Assembly (NCBI RefSeq): GCF_900696085.1
Contig: NZ_CAADFC020000030.1
Coordinates: 163,309-227,308 of the forward strand
Length of the DNA stretch: 64,000 nucleotides
Source of the DNA: Bradyrhizobium ivorense
GTDB taxonomy: Bacteria; Pseudomonadota; Alphaproteobacteria; Rhizobiales; Xanthobacteraceae
Direction of reading: 5' to 3'
Positions 32,685 through 41,407 of the stretch are shown piece after piece. The position numbers were made by a program, and so were the translations under genes. Below the pieces are notes generated by a model, which saw only the letters and a list, made by a program, of their open reading frames with translations, did no database searches and had not been told where the DNA came from. Position 1 is the stretch's first letter, and each line of letters begins with the position of its first letter.

Positions 32685-33473
32685 TCAATGCGTCCCATCT
32701 CCCACAATCGGATCAAGCCCGCTCTTGACCAGCGCGTCGCGGGCGTCGGGCGAGGCGAGGAAGCTGATCAGCGCCTTGCCGGCGTCGGGCTCCTTCGACA
32801 CCGTGGCGATGCCGGCGGAGAACACCGTGATCTTCTGCAGCGGCTCCGGCAGCGGGCCGACGATGTCGATGCCGGCGACCGGCTTGAGCTCGGAGATCTG
32901 CTGGAAGCCGATCTCGGCCTCGCCGTGCGCCACGATCTCGCCGACCGGGGTGGCCGGGATCATCCGCGCCTTGTCCTTCATTTGATCCGCGATGCCGAGC
33001 TTGCTGAACATCTCGGTCGAGACATAGACGCCGCTGGCGCTGTCGGAATAGGCGATGGTTTTCGCCGCCAGCAGCGCCTGCTTGACGCTGTCGGCCGGGC
33101 TGATGTCGGGCTTCGGCGCGCCGGATTTCACCGCGATGCCGATCGGCGACTTCACGAGGTCGACGCGGCTGTCGGGCTTGACCTTGCCCTGCTTGATCAG
33201 ATCTCCCAGTGCGTAGCCGACCATGATCAGCACGTCGGCCGGCTCGCCGCGCTCCAGCCGCACCGGGATCGCGTTGGTGGTGGTACCCATCGACGGCCCG
33301 AACGCGGTGACCACCTTGTGCCCGGTCTTGCGCTCGAACTCCGGCACCAGCGCCTTGTAGGCGGCGGTCAGCCCGCCCGAGATCATGACATGGACCTCGG
33401 CGGCCGATGCGGCCGAAGTGAAGGCGAGGGCGGCGGTGACGGCGAGCGCAAGGGCGCGGCAGGCGGGGCGCAT
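32685..33473 (-). CDS. ModA-like periplasmic solute-binding protein
   Basis: 262-residue exported protein; signal peptide ends SAASAAEVH near residue 25. The mature part (VHVMISGGLTAAYKALVPEF, FGPSMGTTTNAIPVRLERGE, ADVLIMVGYALGDLIKQGKV) has the type-2 periplasmic fold of molybdate/tungstate and related oxyanion binding proteins. True ModA proteins have a Ser/Ala/Asn oxyanion pocket that is not clearly conserved here. No transporter genes are adjacent. Such orphan proteins are numerous in Bradyrhizobium; the ligand is not predictable. Confidence 0.85.
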   Translation of the reverse strand: MRPACRALALAVTAALAFTSAASAAEVHVMISGGLTAAYKALVPEFERKTGHKVVTAFGPSMGTTTNAIPVRLERGEPADVLIMVGYALGDLIKQGKVKPDSRVDLVKSPIGIAVKSGAPKPDISPADSVKQALLAAKTIAYSDSASGVYVSTEMFSKLGIADQMKDKARMIPATPVGEIVAHGEAEIGFQQISELKPVAGIDIVGPLPEPLQKITVFSAGIATVSKEPDAGKALISFLASPDARDALVKSGLDPIVGDGTH

Positions 33474-33561
33474 GGAGGGTTCTCCCTGGACGATTCTTGG
33501 GGACGGGTCGTCGTGGCGGGGGACACTACTGCGCGGGAAGAGGCGTGGCTAGTCGCCACGC

Positions 33562-33641
33562 GTCATTGCGAGCGCAGCGAAGCAATCCATCCATCCACGT
33601 CCGAGGTGGCAATGGATTGCTTCGCTTCGCTCGCAATGACG
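33562..33641. repeat. palindromic repeat, family B copy 3
   Basis: GTCATTGCGAGCGCAGCGAA and GCAATCCATCC at the left; AATGGATTGCTTCGCTTCGC and TCGCAATGACG at the right. Lies between two minus-strand genes and directly behind the PHA depolymerase stop. Confidence 0.88.
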
Positions 33642-33663
33642 GGGAAAGAGCGTCGCTAGCCCC

Positions 33664-34893
33664 TCACGCATTCACATGCACGAAATCGCGCAACAGCGGA
33701 TAGATCTCGTTGTTCCAGCGCTTTCCCGAGAACACGCCGTAATGGCCGACGCCGGCCTGCATGTGATGCACCTTGCGATAGGTGCGCACGCCGGTGCAGA
33801 GGTCCTGCGCCGCCAGCGTCTGGCCGATCGAGCAGATATCGTCCTTCTCGCCCTCCACCGTCATCAGGCCCATGCGCCGGATCGCGGCCGGGTTGACCGG
33901 GCGGCCGCGATGCATCAGCCGGCCCTGCGGCAGCAGATGCTCCTGGAACACGTCGCGCACCGTTTCGATGTAAAATTCCGCCGGCAGGTCCATCACCGCG
34001 AAATATTCGTCGTAGAAGGTCTTGATCGTCTCGGCCTTCGCGGTTTCGCCTTTGGCGAGATGACGCGCCAGCTCGACGTGCTGCTTGATGTGGCGCTCCA
34101 GGTTCATTGAGACGAAGGCGGTGAGCTGGACGAAACCGGGATAGACCTGGCGCAACGCGCCCTTGCACTGCACCGGCACGTAGTTGATCAGATTGTCCTC
34201 GAACCATTTGATCGGCTTGCTCTTGGCGAAGCCGTTGACCTTGGTCGGCTGGATCCGCGTGTCGATCGGCCCGGCCATCAATGTCAGCGACGCCGGCCGC
34301 GCCGGATGATCGTCCTCCGACATGATCGCGGCCGCCGCCAGCGCCGACACCGAGGGCTGGCAGATCGCCACCATATGCGCGCGCGGGCCGAGCTGGCCGA
34401 GGAAGTCGATCAGATGGTCGGTGTAGTCCTCGAGCCCGAAGCGGCCTTCCTCGCGCGGGATGTCGCGCGGATTGTGCCAGTCGGTGATGTAGACGTCGTG
34501 ATCCTGCAGCAGCGTCTTCACGGTGCCGCGCAGCAGCGTCGCGAAATGCCCGGACATCGGCGCCACCAGCAGCAGCCGCGGCTGCTCCGGCCCGTCGACT
34601 TTCCTGAAATGCAGCAGCGAACCGAACGGCGTGGCGTAGGCGACCTCCTCGGTGACCTGCAAGTCTCTGTTGCCGACGGTGACGCTGTCGATGCCGTAAG
34701 CGGGCCGCGTATAGGTCAGGCTGGCGCGGGAGATCAGCTCGAGCGCGGCGGCGAGCCGGCCGAAGGTCCGGTCGGAGGCGCCCTGCGGCACCAGATTGAG
34801 ATATTTCAGCGCCGCCGCGGCGCCGGTCCGCCATGGCGCCGTCAGGTCCATGTGGTTCTGATAGGCTTGGTACAGCATCGACATCATACGCAT
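33664..34893 (-). CDS. phaZ: intracellular polyhydroxyalkanoate depolymerase
   Basis: 409-residue cytosolic hydrolase that mobilises PHB/PHA granules. The PhaZ pattern is complete: start MRMMSMLYQAYQNHMDLTAP, TPFGSLLHFRKV, LLVAPMSGHFATLLRGTV, DVYITDWHNPRDIP, nucleophile motif AICQPSVSALAAAA (Cys in a lipase-like box), LMAGPIDTRIQPTKVN, and terminal HMQAGVGHYGVFSGKRWN supplying His. The ATG at 34893 gives the family N-terminus; the frame is open another 53 codons upstream but this overlaps the divergent GST promoter. Single gene, divergent from the GST-like gene. Confidence 0.93.
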   Translation of the reverse strand: MRMMSMLYQAYQNHMDLTAPWRTGAAAALKYLNLVPQGASDRTFGRLAAALELISRASLTYTRPAYGIDSVTVGNRDLQVTEEVAYATPFGSLLHFRKVDGPEQPRLLLVAPMSGHFATLLRGTVKTLLQDHDVYITDWHNPRDIPREEGRFGLEDYTDHLIDFLGQLGPRAHMVAICQPSVSALAAAAIMSEDDHPARPASLTLMAGPIDTRIQPTKVNGFAKSKPIKWFEDNLINYVPVQCKGALRQVYPGFVQLTAFVSMNLERHIKQHVELARHLAKGETAKAETIKTFYDEYFAVMDLPAEFYIETVRDVFQEHLLPQGRLMHRGRPVNPAAIRRMGLMTVEGEKDDICSIGQTLAAQDLCTGVRTYRKVHHMQAGVGHYGVFSGKRWNNEIYPLLRDFVHVNA

Positions 34894-35036
34894 CCGCCCC
34901 TTGCCAGGCACACCATGCAATATCGACGCCAGAGCAGGGGCCGCTGCCCCGAAAACTGGCACGTGGCTTGCCAGCAAAAACGACTGAAGCCCAAACCTTC
35001 GGCACCGTTTGGGCGGCGTTGGCGTGGGGAATGGGC

Positions 35037-35693
35037 ATGGCGAAGACGACACTCACCATCAGCAGCAAGAACTATTCGTCCTGGTCGCTGCGCGGCTGGC
35101 TGCTGGCAAGATTTGCCGGGTTGGAGTTTGAGGAGATCGTCGTCGCGCCCGATGACCCGGCGGCACGGGCCGAATTGCTGCTGCTGTCATCCTCGATCCT
35201 GGTGCCCTGCCTGCGCCACGAGGGCGCGACGGTCTGGGATACGCTGGCGATCGGCGAGTATCTCAACGAGATCATGCCGCAGGCCGGGCTGCTCCCGGAG
35301 GACCGGATCCAGCGCGCGCATTGCCGCTCGATCTGCGGCGAAATCCATTCCGGCTTCACCACCTTGCGGGCCTCGCTGCCGGTCAACCTCAAGGGCCATT
35401 TCCCCGGCTTCAAGATCTGGTCGCGCGCGCAGGCCGACATCGACCGTGTCTGCAGCATCTGGCGCGATTGCCTCGCTGCATCGGGCGGGCCGTTCCTGTT
35501 CGGCAAACGCCGCACCATGGCGGATGCGATGTATGCGCCCGTCGTGACCCGCTTCCTGACCTACGACGTGAAGCTCGGACCCGATCTTGCCGCCTATGCC
35601 ACCACCATCATGATGATGCCCGAGATGACCGAATGGATCGCGGCGGCGAAGGCGGAGCCGGCCGACGTCGAGGAGCTCGAGGTCGAATACTAG
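35037..35693 (+). CDS. glutathione S-transferase family protein
   Basis: 218-residue cytosolic GST-fold protein. The N-terminal thioredoxin-like domain reads LTISSKNYSSWSLRGWLLAR with SSWSLRG as the glutathione-activating loop, then PCLRHEGATVWDTLAIGEYL, which has the usual pattern before helix 3. The all-helical C-terminal domain contains GPFLFGKRRTMADAMYAPVV, the typical N-capping box of GSTs. ATG at 35037 (MAKTTLTISS) is chosen; ATG two codons earlier is possible. It diverges from phaZ. Substrate unknown. Confidence 0.9.
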   Translation: MAKTTLTISSKNYSSWSLRGWLLARFAGLEFEEIVVAPDDPAARAELLLLSSSILVPCLRHEGATVWDTLAIGEYLNEIMPQAGLLPEDRIQRAHCRSICGEIHSGFTTLRASLPVNLKGHFPGFKIWSRAQADIDRVCSIWRDCLAASGGPFLFGKRRTMADAMYAPVVTRFLTYDVKLGPDLAAYATTIMMMPEMTEWIAAAKAEPADVEELEVEY

Positions 35694-36001
35694 GCAGCCG
35701 GCTGCACGCCTGACCGCATCGGCGGTCCAAGCGCCGGGCAGGCCTGCTCAATGGACGTGCCGCAAGTGATCATTGGCTGCGGCCGCCGGGGCCGCCTCGC
35801 GACATCGGCCATGCGCAAATTTCCGCTTTGCTTCAGATGCTTCCGGCAGAGTGACGATCGCAGCCACCGCAGCGAACGCCGCTGGCAAGGATTTCGCATA
35901 GGAGTTCCCGAGCTGTGACCGCGACGATGCGACGCTGCCGAAAATTTGGACGCTGAGCCCGCGCCGCGATCTCGCGAACACGAGAACCGTGGAGGCTTCA
36001 G
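35694..36001. other. 308-base intergenic space, no confident gene
   Basis: No gene is supported. A minus-strand frame at 35748-35981 would encode a 77-residue chain with a signal-peptide-like stretch (SYAKSLPAAFAAVAAIVTLP then EASEA), but it lacks a ribosome site at its Met and would overlap the cupin promoter. The last 15 bases (GGAGGCTTCAG) are the cupin ribosome site. Confidence 0.4.
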
Positions 36002-36436
36002 ATGAACCAGCATGCCGTCGTCAGCAAATTCTCCCACGTCAAACCTGCCGATACCGAGTTCAAGGGCGGAGGTCTGCGCGACTTCTTCCTGTACCGCGAT
36101 CTCGGCATTGCGGATGCCACCGGCGGGCAGGTGATCTGCCATCTGGTCAAGGCCAATCCCGAGCTGCCGCCGGAGCAGGGCACCGGCTGGCACAAGCACC
36201 TCTGCGATTTTCAGATCGTGATCATGACCAAGGGCTGGGCCCGCTTCATGTACGAGGACAAGGAGACGCTGGTCGAAGCCGGCGACGTCATCCATCAGCG
36301 CCCCGGCATCACGCATTATCTGTTCGATTACTCCAAGGACATGGAATACCTCGAGATCGTCAGCCCGGCCGACTTCAAGACCGTGGATGTCGAGCCGGCG
36401 ACCGACAAGGTGCCGCCAGTCACGCCGTGGTCCTGA
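36002..36436 (+). CDS. cupin domain protein
   Basis: 144-residue single-domain cupin. Motif 1 is GTGWHKHLCDFQIVIMTKGW with two metal-type histidines. Motif 2 is GDVIHQRPGITHYLFDYSKD with another His. The preceding strand is FFLYRDLGIADATGGQVIC. Mononuclear metal binding is expected, but reaction unknown; many such proteins are sensors or small-molecule isomerases or dioxygenases. GGAGG eleven bases before the ATG is a strong ribosome site. A 45-codon frame follows 18 bases after the stop. Confidence 0.88.
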   Translation: MNQHAVVSKFSHVKPADTEFKGGGLRDFFLYRDLGIADATGGQVICHLVKANPELPPEQGTGWHKHLCDFQIVIMTKGWARFMYEDKETLVEAGDVIHQRPGITHYLFDYSKDMEYLEIVSPADFKTVDVEPATDKVPPVTPWS

Positions 36437-36454
36437 TCGAACGGAGCCGACGCG

Positions 36455-36592
36455 ATGTCATCAGCGGAAGAATTAACCTTTATCATCGGCCGCTGGGTGC
36501 GGCCGGTCATCATGGTTCTGTATGTGGTGCGTTGCCTCGGACTGATCGCCACATCTAGCCGTGAACAAGCGCGTACGACGCGCGATCAGTGA
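36455..36592 (+). CDS. possible 45-residue membrane peptide after the cupin gene
   Basis: Short frame starting MSSAEELTFIIGRWVRPVIM with one probable membrane helix (VRPVIMVLYVVRCLGLIA) and a basic tail ending RTTRDQ. ACGGAGCC precedes the ATG by nine bases, and the frame begins 18 bases after the cupin stop, so they could be cotranscribed. Not recognised as a known family. Confidence 0.42.
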   Translation: MSSAEELTFIIGRWVRPVIMVLYVVRCLGLIATSSREQARTTRDQ

Positions 36593-36794
36593 TTCGGACG
36601 CGGTTCGTTCCGTCCGTGTTCCGGATCTTAAGGCGGTGAGCACGCGCGTCGCGTTTTGAAACAGGCGCGCGTGCGTCGTGCTGGATCGGTCCCTCGCGGC
36701 GATGTCGGCGCGAGCGTGCGTTGCAGCTCTCCTCGCGGCAAAGGCGAGGCGCTTTGCTGCGAGGATGATCCAACGAGGGTTGCGGAAATCCGGC

Positions 36795-37019
36795 CTAGGC
36801 CAGGCCTGCCTGCTTCTCCCGCGGCATGCGCCAGGCGATGACGTTGGCCTCGAGCGCGCCGCCGGTCGTGTCATTGCGCCACTGGCCATCGACGAAACGG
36901 CAGGCGAACGGCAACTGATACGTTCCACTATGATCTTCACAAAGCACTTCCACGCGCTGGTGGGGCGAGGGTTCGCCATTGCCATCGAATTGCGCCAGCC
37001 GTTTTTCGCGCGTCGCCAT
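36795..37019 (-). CDS. small conserved hypothetical protein
   Basis: 74-residue soluble protein starting MATREKRLAQFDGNGEPSPH, then VEVLCEDHSGTYQLPFACRF and DGQWRN. Proteins of this design, with CEDHxGTY and PFxCRF blocks, recur in Bradyrhizobium genomes without known function. GGAGA lies nine bases before the ATG. A longer frame starting at 37124 exists, but the extra residues do not fit that pattern. It diverges from the coiled-coil periplasmic protein gene at 37218. Confidence 0.65.
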   Translation of the reverse strand: MATREKRLAQFDGNGEPSPHQRVEVLCEDHSGTYQLPFACRFVDGQWRNDTTGGALEANVIAWRMPREKQAGLA

Positions 37020-37217
37020 GTGATCTGTCTCCACTGCCCAAGGTCGAGCCAAATAGGGGTCGAACCAAACAAGTTCCGAAGGCCCCCGTCCCCACGAGAA
37101 GTCCCCGTAATGGGTGAAGCACACCGCTTGAATGCGGTATCAGTGTGGTATGGCTGCCTTGCTTTCAGCGTCGTGAGCACAAAACTGTGAATGACGCGCC
37201 CGGCCGGAGGATGATGG

Positions 37218-37589
37218 ATGATCGCTCGTATCGCTCTCGCACTGTTCGTGCCGCTTGCATTCGGCATCGCCGCAAGCGCCCGCGCGCAGGACGTGCCCGG
37301 CATCGAGATCTGCACCGTGGAAAAAACCATGGAGCGTCGTACCAGCTGTCTGCAGAGCAATGTCGATTTCCTGCAGAAGACCATCAGCAAGCTGACCTCG
37401 GATCATCAGCAGAAACTCGACGCCGCCAATCGCCAGATCGCCAACCTGCAAGGCACGGTCGCGAGTTTGCAGAAGCTCGTTACGGATCTGCAGACCGCGC
37501 AGGGCAAGCTGGCCGATGATTTGAAGAAGAAGGCCGACGCACCGGCGGCAAAGGATGCTGCGCCTGCCGCGAAGGAGGGGACGAAGTAG
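37218..37589 (+). CDS. periplasmic coiled-coil protein, unknown
   Basis: 123 residues with signal peptide ending SARAQD near residue 24. Two cysteines follow (EICTVEK and RRTSCLQ), then a heptad-patterned helix from about residue 48 to 102 (FLQKTISKLTSDHQQKLDAA through LQTAQGKLADDLKKK), then an Ala/Lys/Pro tail. It looks like a small trimer- or dimer-forming envelope protein. GGAGG seven bases before the ATG decides the start. Followed by a family B repeat. Confidence 0.75.
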   Translation: MIARIALALFVPLAFGIAASARAQDVPGIEICTVEKTMERRTSCLQSNVDFLQKTISKLTSDHQQKLDAANRQIANLQGTVASLQKLVTDLQTAQGKLADDLKKKADAPAAKDAAPAAKEGTK

Positions 37590-37595
37590 CTCTCA

Positions 37596-37679
37596 TCATT
37601 GCGAGGAGCGAAGCGACGAAGCAATCCATCGCTCCTCATACGCGGGCCGATGGATTGCTTCGCTTCGCTCGCAATGACG
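37596..37679. repeat. palindromic repeat, family B copy 4
   Basis: TCATTGCGAGGAGCGAAGCG with GCAATCCATCGCTCC at the left; GATGGATTGCTTCGCTTCGC and TCGCAATGACG at the right. Lies between convergent genes. Confidence 0.88.
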
Positions 37680-37695
37680 GTGGAGAGCTAGTCGC

Positions 37696-38799
37696 TCACG
37701 CCACCCGGTACGTCTCCATCACGTCGCGGTCCGGCTCGTAGCCGAGCCCTTCGCCCTGCGGCACGGCGACATGGCCGTTGGCGTCGACGTCGATGCGGTC
37801 GCCCCACAGGCAGGCAGGGCGCTTCATGAAGAACACCTCGATCAGGCCCTCGTCGCGGATCGCCATCAGATGCAGCGTCGCGAGGAAGCCGGGTCCGAAA
37901 TACGGCGAGTGCGGGATCACCTTGACGCCGAACTCGTCGGCGAGCACGGCCACTTTCAAGAATTCGGTGACGCCGCCGACCTTGATCACCGACGGCTGGG
38001 CGTGGCTCACCGCGCCGGCGCTCATCATCTGGCGGAATTGATGCACGGTGCAGGCGTTCTCGCCGGCCGCGATGTCGAGCCGGCCCTCCCGGCGCACGTC
38101 GGCCAGCGTCGCAAAATCCTCCGGCGGCCACACCGGCTCTTCCAGGAACAGCGGCGCGGCCTGCTTGCAGTCGCGCGCGAACTGGATTGCCGCCGGTCCA
38201 TCCAGCGGGCAGTTCATGTCGACCATCAGCGGCACGCCGGGGCCGATCGCCTCGCGCGCGGCGGTGACGGCAGGAATCGTGGTCTCGTGCAGCTTGATCG
38301 CGGAATAACCAAGCTTGATCGCCTTCTTGCATTCGCTGGCGATGTGTCCGGCATTGCCGATCCGCATCAGGCTGGCATAGGCCGGGATGGTCGTGCGCCG
38401 GGCGCCGCCGATCAGCTGATGCAGCGGCACGCCTTTCACCTTGCCGGCGAGATCCCACAGCGCGATGTCGAGCGCCGAGATCGCAAACATCGTGATGCCG
38501 TAGCGGCCGAACAGATGCAGGTTGCGCTGGATCTGCTCCATCACGGCGGGGATGCCGGAGGCATCGGGCACCTCGAGGCCGCGCGCCTGCGGCGCGATCA
38601 TCTCGGTGACAGCCATGCAACTCGTCTTCGGGCAGACATAGGCAAAGGCATCGCCCCAGCCGGTGAGGCCGGCATCGGTCGACACCTCGACGATCACCAT
38701 GTCGAGCGCCGAGATCGCCGATGCGCCCTGGCGGAAGCTCGCGGGACCGGCGTCATAGGGGATGCGGATATGGTGAGCGCGGACGTCGGTGATTTTCAT
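37696..38799 (-). CDS. enolase-superfamily sugar-acid dehydratase/racemase
   Basis: 367-residue mandelate-racemase/muconate-lactonising-type enzyme. It begins MKITDVRAHHIRIPYDAGPA. The barrel domain has the base Lys in SAIKLHETTIP (K-x-H), metal ligands in LMVDMNCPLDG, LFLEEPVWPPED and IAAGENACT, and the second-side His in KVIPHSPYFGPG. Substrate is an acid with an alpha proton next to a carboxylate, but the specific one cannot be read. The ATG at 38799 has GGAAGGAC five bases upstream; the frame stays open upstream without support. It is followed in the same orientation, 274 bases upstream, by a solute-binding protein gene. Confidence 0.9.
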   Translation of the reverse strand: MKITDVRAHHIRIPYDAGPASFRQGASAISALDMVIVEVSTDAGLTGWGDAFAYVCPKTSCMAVTEMIAPQARGLEVPDASGIPAVMEQIQRNLHLFGRYGITMFAISALDIALWDLAGKVKGVPLHQLIGGARRTTIPAYASLMRIGNAGHIASECKKAIKLGYSAIKLHETTIPAVTAAREAIGPGVPLMVDMNCPLDGPAAIQFARDCKQAAPLFLEEPVWPPEDFATLADVRREGRLDIAAGENACTVHQFRQMMSAGAVSHAQPSVIKVGGVTEFLKVAVLADEFGVKVIPHSPYFGPGFLATLHLMAIRDEGLIEVFFMKRPACLWGDRIDVDANGHVAVPQGEGLGYEPDRDVMETYRVA

Positions 38800-38950
38800 T
38801 GTTGTTGTCCTTCCGATCGCAGGACGGGCTTCGTGATTGTCGTGGCCCGTCATATTCGCCTGACGAACGGCTTCATTGCCCTTCGCCAGGTTCCAGCTAA
38901 TCAAGTGTAGCGCATAACAAGTCTAGCGCGTGAATCGTGTCGAAGACGTG

Positions 38951-39043
38951 GATGCCCGGCAGCCGGCTACGCCAAGGCTTCGCCGGGCCCGGGTGCAGGC
39001 CTCGACGAAGCTTTGGCGAAGGCGGGCACGGGGCCCGGGCATC
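38951..39043. repeat. GC-rich palindromic element
   Basis: GATGCCCGG at 38951-38959 pairs with CCGGGCATC at 39035-39043. The inside has AGGCTTCGCCGGGCCCGGG-like nested dyads, including GCTTTGGCGAAGGC. It separates the enolase-type enzyme from the solute-binding protein. Confidence 0.6.
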
Positions 39044-39073
39044 ACCAACGCCGGAATTTGCGCAGCGCGACGC

Positions 39074-40303
39074 CTACGAGCTCTTCTCGCCGCTCATGAT
39101 CGGGCCGAAGCGCTCCCAGCTCTCGCCCTTGAACCGCATCATCTGCAGCTGCTCGATCGGAGCGTAATCGTCAGGGCTGGTCTTGATCCTGGTGCCCGGC
39201 AGATAGATGCCGATCTCGAAGTTCAGGCTGGCGGCCTGCTTCATCAGGTTCTCGCGGGTGAGGTTGTCGCCGCACTGCCGCAGCACCTGCTCCAGCCCCT
39301 TGGCGACGCCGTAGCCGAACACGGTCGCGGCATCGTCGAGGTCGCCTTCGGGATACCATTTGGTCATGAAGGCGCGCCACTCGGTCATCGCCGCATCGTT
39401 CTTCCACTCGGCGTCCTTGGGATCCTTGAGATAGGCCGTCGACAGCACGCCCTGGCTCGCCTCGTAGCCGGCCGGCTTCATCACGCCGCCGATCGAGCCC
39501 GACACGTTGGTCAAAAATTGCACCGGATGCCAGTTGAGCTCGGCGGCCTTCTTGATCGCCTGCGCCGCGAATTTCGGCGTCGAGATGTTGACGAAGATGT
39601 CAGGATTGGCGCCCTTGATCTGCACGATCTGCGAATCCACCGTCGGCGACGCGGTCTCGTAGGAAGATTCGACGACGATCAGCTTCTTGGCCTGATCGCC
39701 CAGCCCTTCGTGCAGGCCGATCAAATAGTCCTTGCCGAAGTCGTCGTTCTGGTAGAGCACGCCGATGGTCTTGCCCGGATAATTCTGCAGGATGTATTTG
39801 GCATAGATCCGCGCCTCGACCTGGTAGCTCGGCTGCCAGCCCATGGTCCACGGAAAATTCTTCGGGTCGTTCCACTTCGCGGCCCCCGTGGAGACGAACA
39901 GCTGCGGCACCTTCTTGGAGTTCATGTACTTCTGGATCGCGGTGTTGCCGGGCGTGCCCAGCGGGTTGAAGATCAACAGCACCTCGTCGCTCTCGACCAG
40001 CTTGCGGGCCTGCTCGACCATCTTCGGCGGCGAGTAGGCGTCGTCGTACGAGATGAAGTTGATCTTGCGGCCGTTGATGCCGCCTTCGCTGTTGAGCTTG
40101 TTGAAATAGGCGGCTTCGGTCTTGCCGATGGTGGCGTAGGCGGACGCCGGGCCGGAATAGGGCATGATGTTGCCGACCTTGATCTCGGTATCGGTCGCGC
40201 CCGGATCGTATTTCTTCTGTGCGTTGGCGGCGCCTGCGACGGCAAGCGTCACAAGGGCCGCAAGTGCTGCGGATAGGGCATAGCTCAGGCGTCGGTGATG
40301 CAT
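39074..40303 (-). CDS. branched-chain-amino-acid-type ABC solute-binding protein
   Basis: 409-residue periplasmic protein of the LivK-like family (Peripla_BP_6) with signal peptide ending GAANAQKK. Seen: IKVGNIMPYSGPASAYATIG, YFNKLNSEGGINGRKINFIS, DDAYSPPKMVEQARKLVESD, and ETASPTVDSQIVQIKGANPD. Two ATGs are adjacent; the second (40303) lies six bases after GGAGG and is preferred, the first only three. No permease or ATPase genes are near. The neighbouring enolase-superfamily enzyme suggests uptake and breakdown of one carboxylic acid, or of an aromatic acid as for many Bradyrhizobium orphan binding proteins. Confidence 0.9.
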   Translation of the reverse strand: MHHRRLSYALSAALAALVTLAVAGAANAQKKYDPGATDTEIKVGNIMPYSGPASAYATIGKTEAAYFNKLNSEGGINGRKINFISYDDAYSPPKMVEQARKLVESDEVLLIFNPLGTPGNTAIQKYMNSKKVPQLFVSTGAAKWNDPKNFPWTMGWQPSYQVEARIYAKYILQNYPGKTIGVLYQNDDFGKDYLIGLHEGLGDQAKKLIVVESSYETASPTVDSQIVQIKGANPDIFVNISTPKFAAQAIKKAAELNWHPVQFLTNVSGSIGGVMKPAGYEASQGVLSTAYLKDPKDAEWKNDAAMTEWRAFMTKWYPEGDLDDAATVFGYGVAKGLEQVLRQCGDNLTRENLMKQAASLNFEIGIYLPGTRIKTSPDDYAPIEQLQMMRFKGESWERFGPIMSGEKSS

Positions 40304-40539
40304 CATTGTCCTCCCTGACAGTCTGGCCGCGGCTCAGTTTTGTTTATCGGGCAGCTTGTGAGCCGTCGGATCGATGCGACAGCGAGTATGCACGATTGCG
40401 ACCATGTTGCCAGCGACGGCGATGCGCTAGATTTCCGCGCAGCGGAACCGAAGTTTCAGCGGCCGACCCGCAAGGGCGATCAAGCGCCGGACGCAGCCGC
40501 GTCGCATGATGCGCCTGCTTTGCAAGGGAAACGCTGTCC

Positions 40540-41379
40540 ATGAATCCGGCCCAGAAGGCGCTCTGGTACATCGAAAGCCATCTCCGCGCGCCGCTGACGC
40601 TCGACGAGATCGCCGGCGTCGCCGGGGTTTCGCGCTTTCATCTGGTGCGCGCCTTCGCGGAGGCGACCGGATTTCCGGTGATGCGCTATGTGCGGGCGCG
40701 CCGCCTCAGCGAGGCCGCGCGCGAGCTCGCGGCCGGCGCGCCCGATATCCTCTCGCTCGCGCTGGACGTGGATTACGGCTCCCACGAAGCGTTCACCCGC
40801 GCGTTCCGCGACCATTTCGGTGTCACGCCCGAGACGGTGCGTGCAACGACGTGCCTCGCCACGCTCAAGCTCCAGGAGCCGATCAGCATGATCTCGACCG
40901 CCCTCGATCACATCGATCCGCCGCGCAAGGCGACCGCCAACGCATTCCTCGTTGCCGGCATCGGCGAGCGCTACAATCTCGGCAATGGCGGCGGCGCCGG
41001 CATTCCGAACCAGTGGCAGGAGTTTCACCTCAAGCACGCCGAGATTCCGCGCCGGGTCGGCAATCTCGCTTATGGCGTCTGCTGCAACGGCGACGACGCC
41101 GGCAATTTCGATTACATCGCCGGCGTCGAGGTCGCCGATTTCTCCGACCTGCCGCGCGAATTCGCCCGCGTGCGGATTCCGGCGCAGACCTATCTGGTGT
41201 TCACGCACACCGACCACATCTCGACCATCCGCCGCACCGTCAACACCATCTGGAACCGCTGGCTGCCGCAATCCGGCATGAAGGTCGCCGACGCCCCGAA
41301 CTTCGAGCGCTACGACGACAAGTTCGATCCGGCCACCGGTAATGGCGGGCTGGAGATCTGGGTCCCGGTGGAGGGGTAG
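40540..41379 (+). CDS. AraC family regulator fused to GyrI-like effector domain
   Basis: 279 residues. The N-terminal ~105 residues are the AraC DNA-binding unit (LTLDEIAGVAGVSRFHLVRA and ILSLALDVDYGSHEAFTRAF). Residues ~115-279 form a GyrI-like small-molecule-binding domain (FLVAGIGERYNLGNGGGAGI, ending FERYDDKFDPATGNGGLEIW). HTH first and effector domain second is the Rob/SoxS-plus-GyrI plan of multidrug-responsive regulators. The target is unknown; the adjacent solute-binding protein gene is divergent, with 233 bases between them. Confidence 0.92.
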   Translation: MNPAQKALWYIESHLRAPLTLDEIAGVAGVSRFHLVRAFAEATGFPVMRYVRARRLSEAARELAAGAPDILSLALDVDYGSHEAFTRAFRDHFGVTPETVRATTCLATLKLQEPISMISTALDHIDPPRKATANAFLVAGIGERYNLGNGGGAGIPNQWQEFHLKHAEIPRRVGNLAYGVCCNGDDAGNFDYIAGVEVADFSDLPREFARVRIPAQTYLVFTHTDHISTIRRTVNTIWNRWLPQSGMKVADAPNFERYDDKFDPATGNGGLEIWVPVEG

Positions 41380-41407
41380 GGGCGTCGGCTGAATGCGATC
41401 AACCAAC

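Noticed and set aside
35748..35981. 77-codon minus-strand frame with a signal-like segment
   Set aside because: No ribosome site at its Met and it lies over the cupin promoter; kept only as a note in the intergenic entry.
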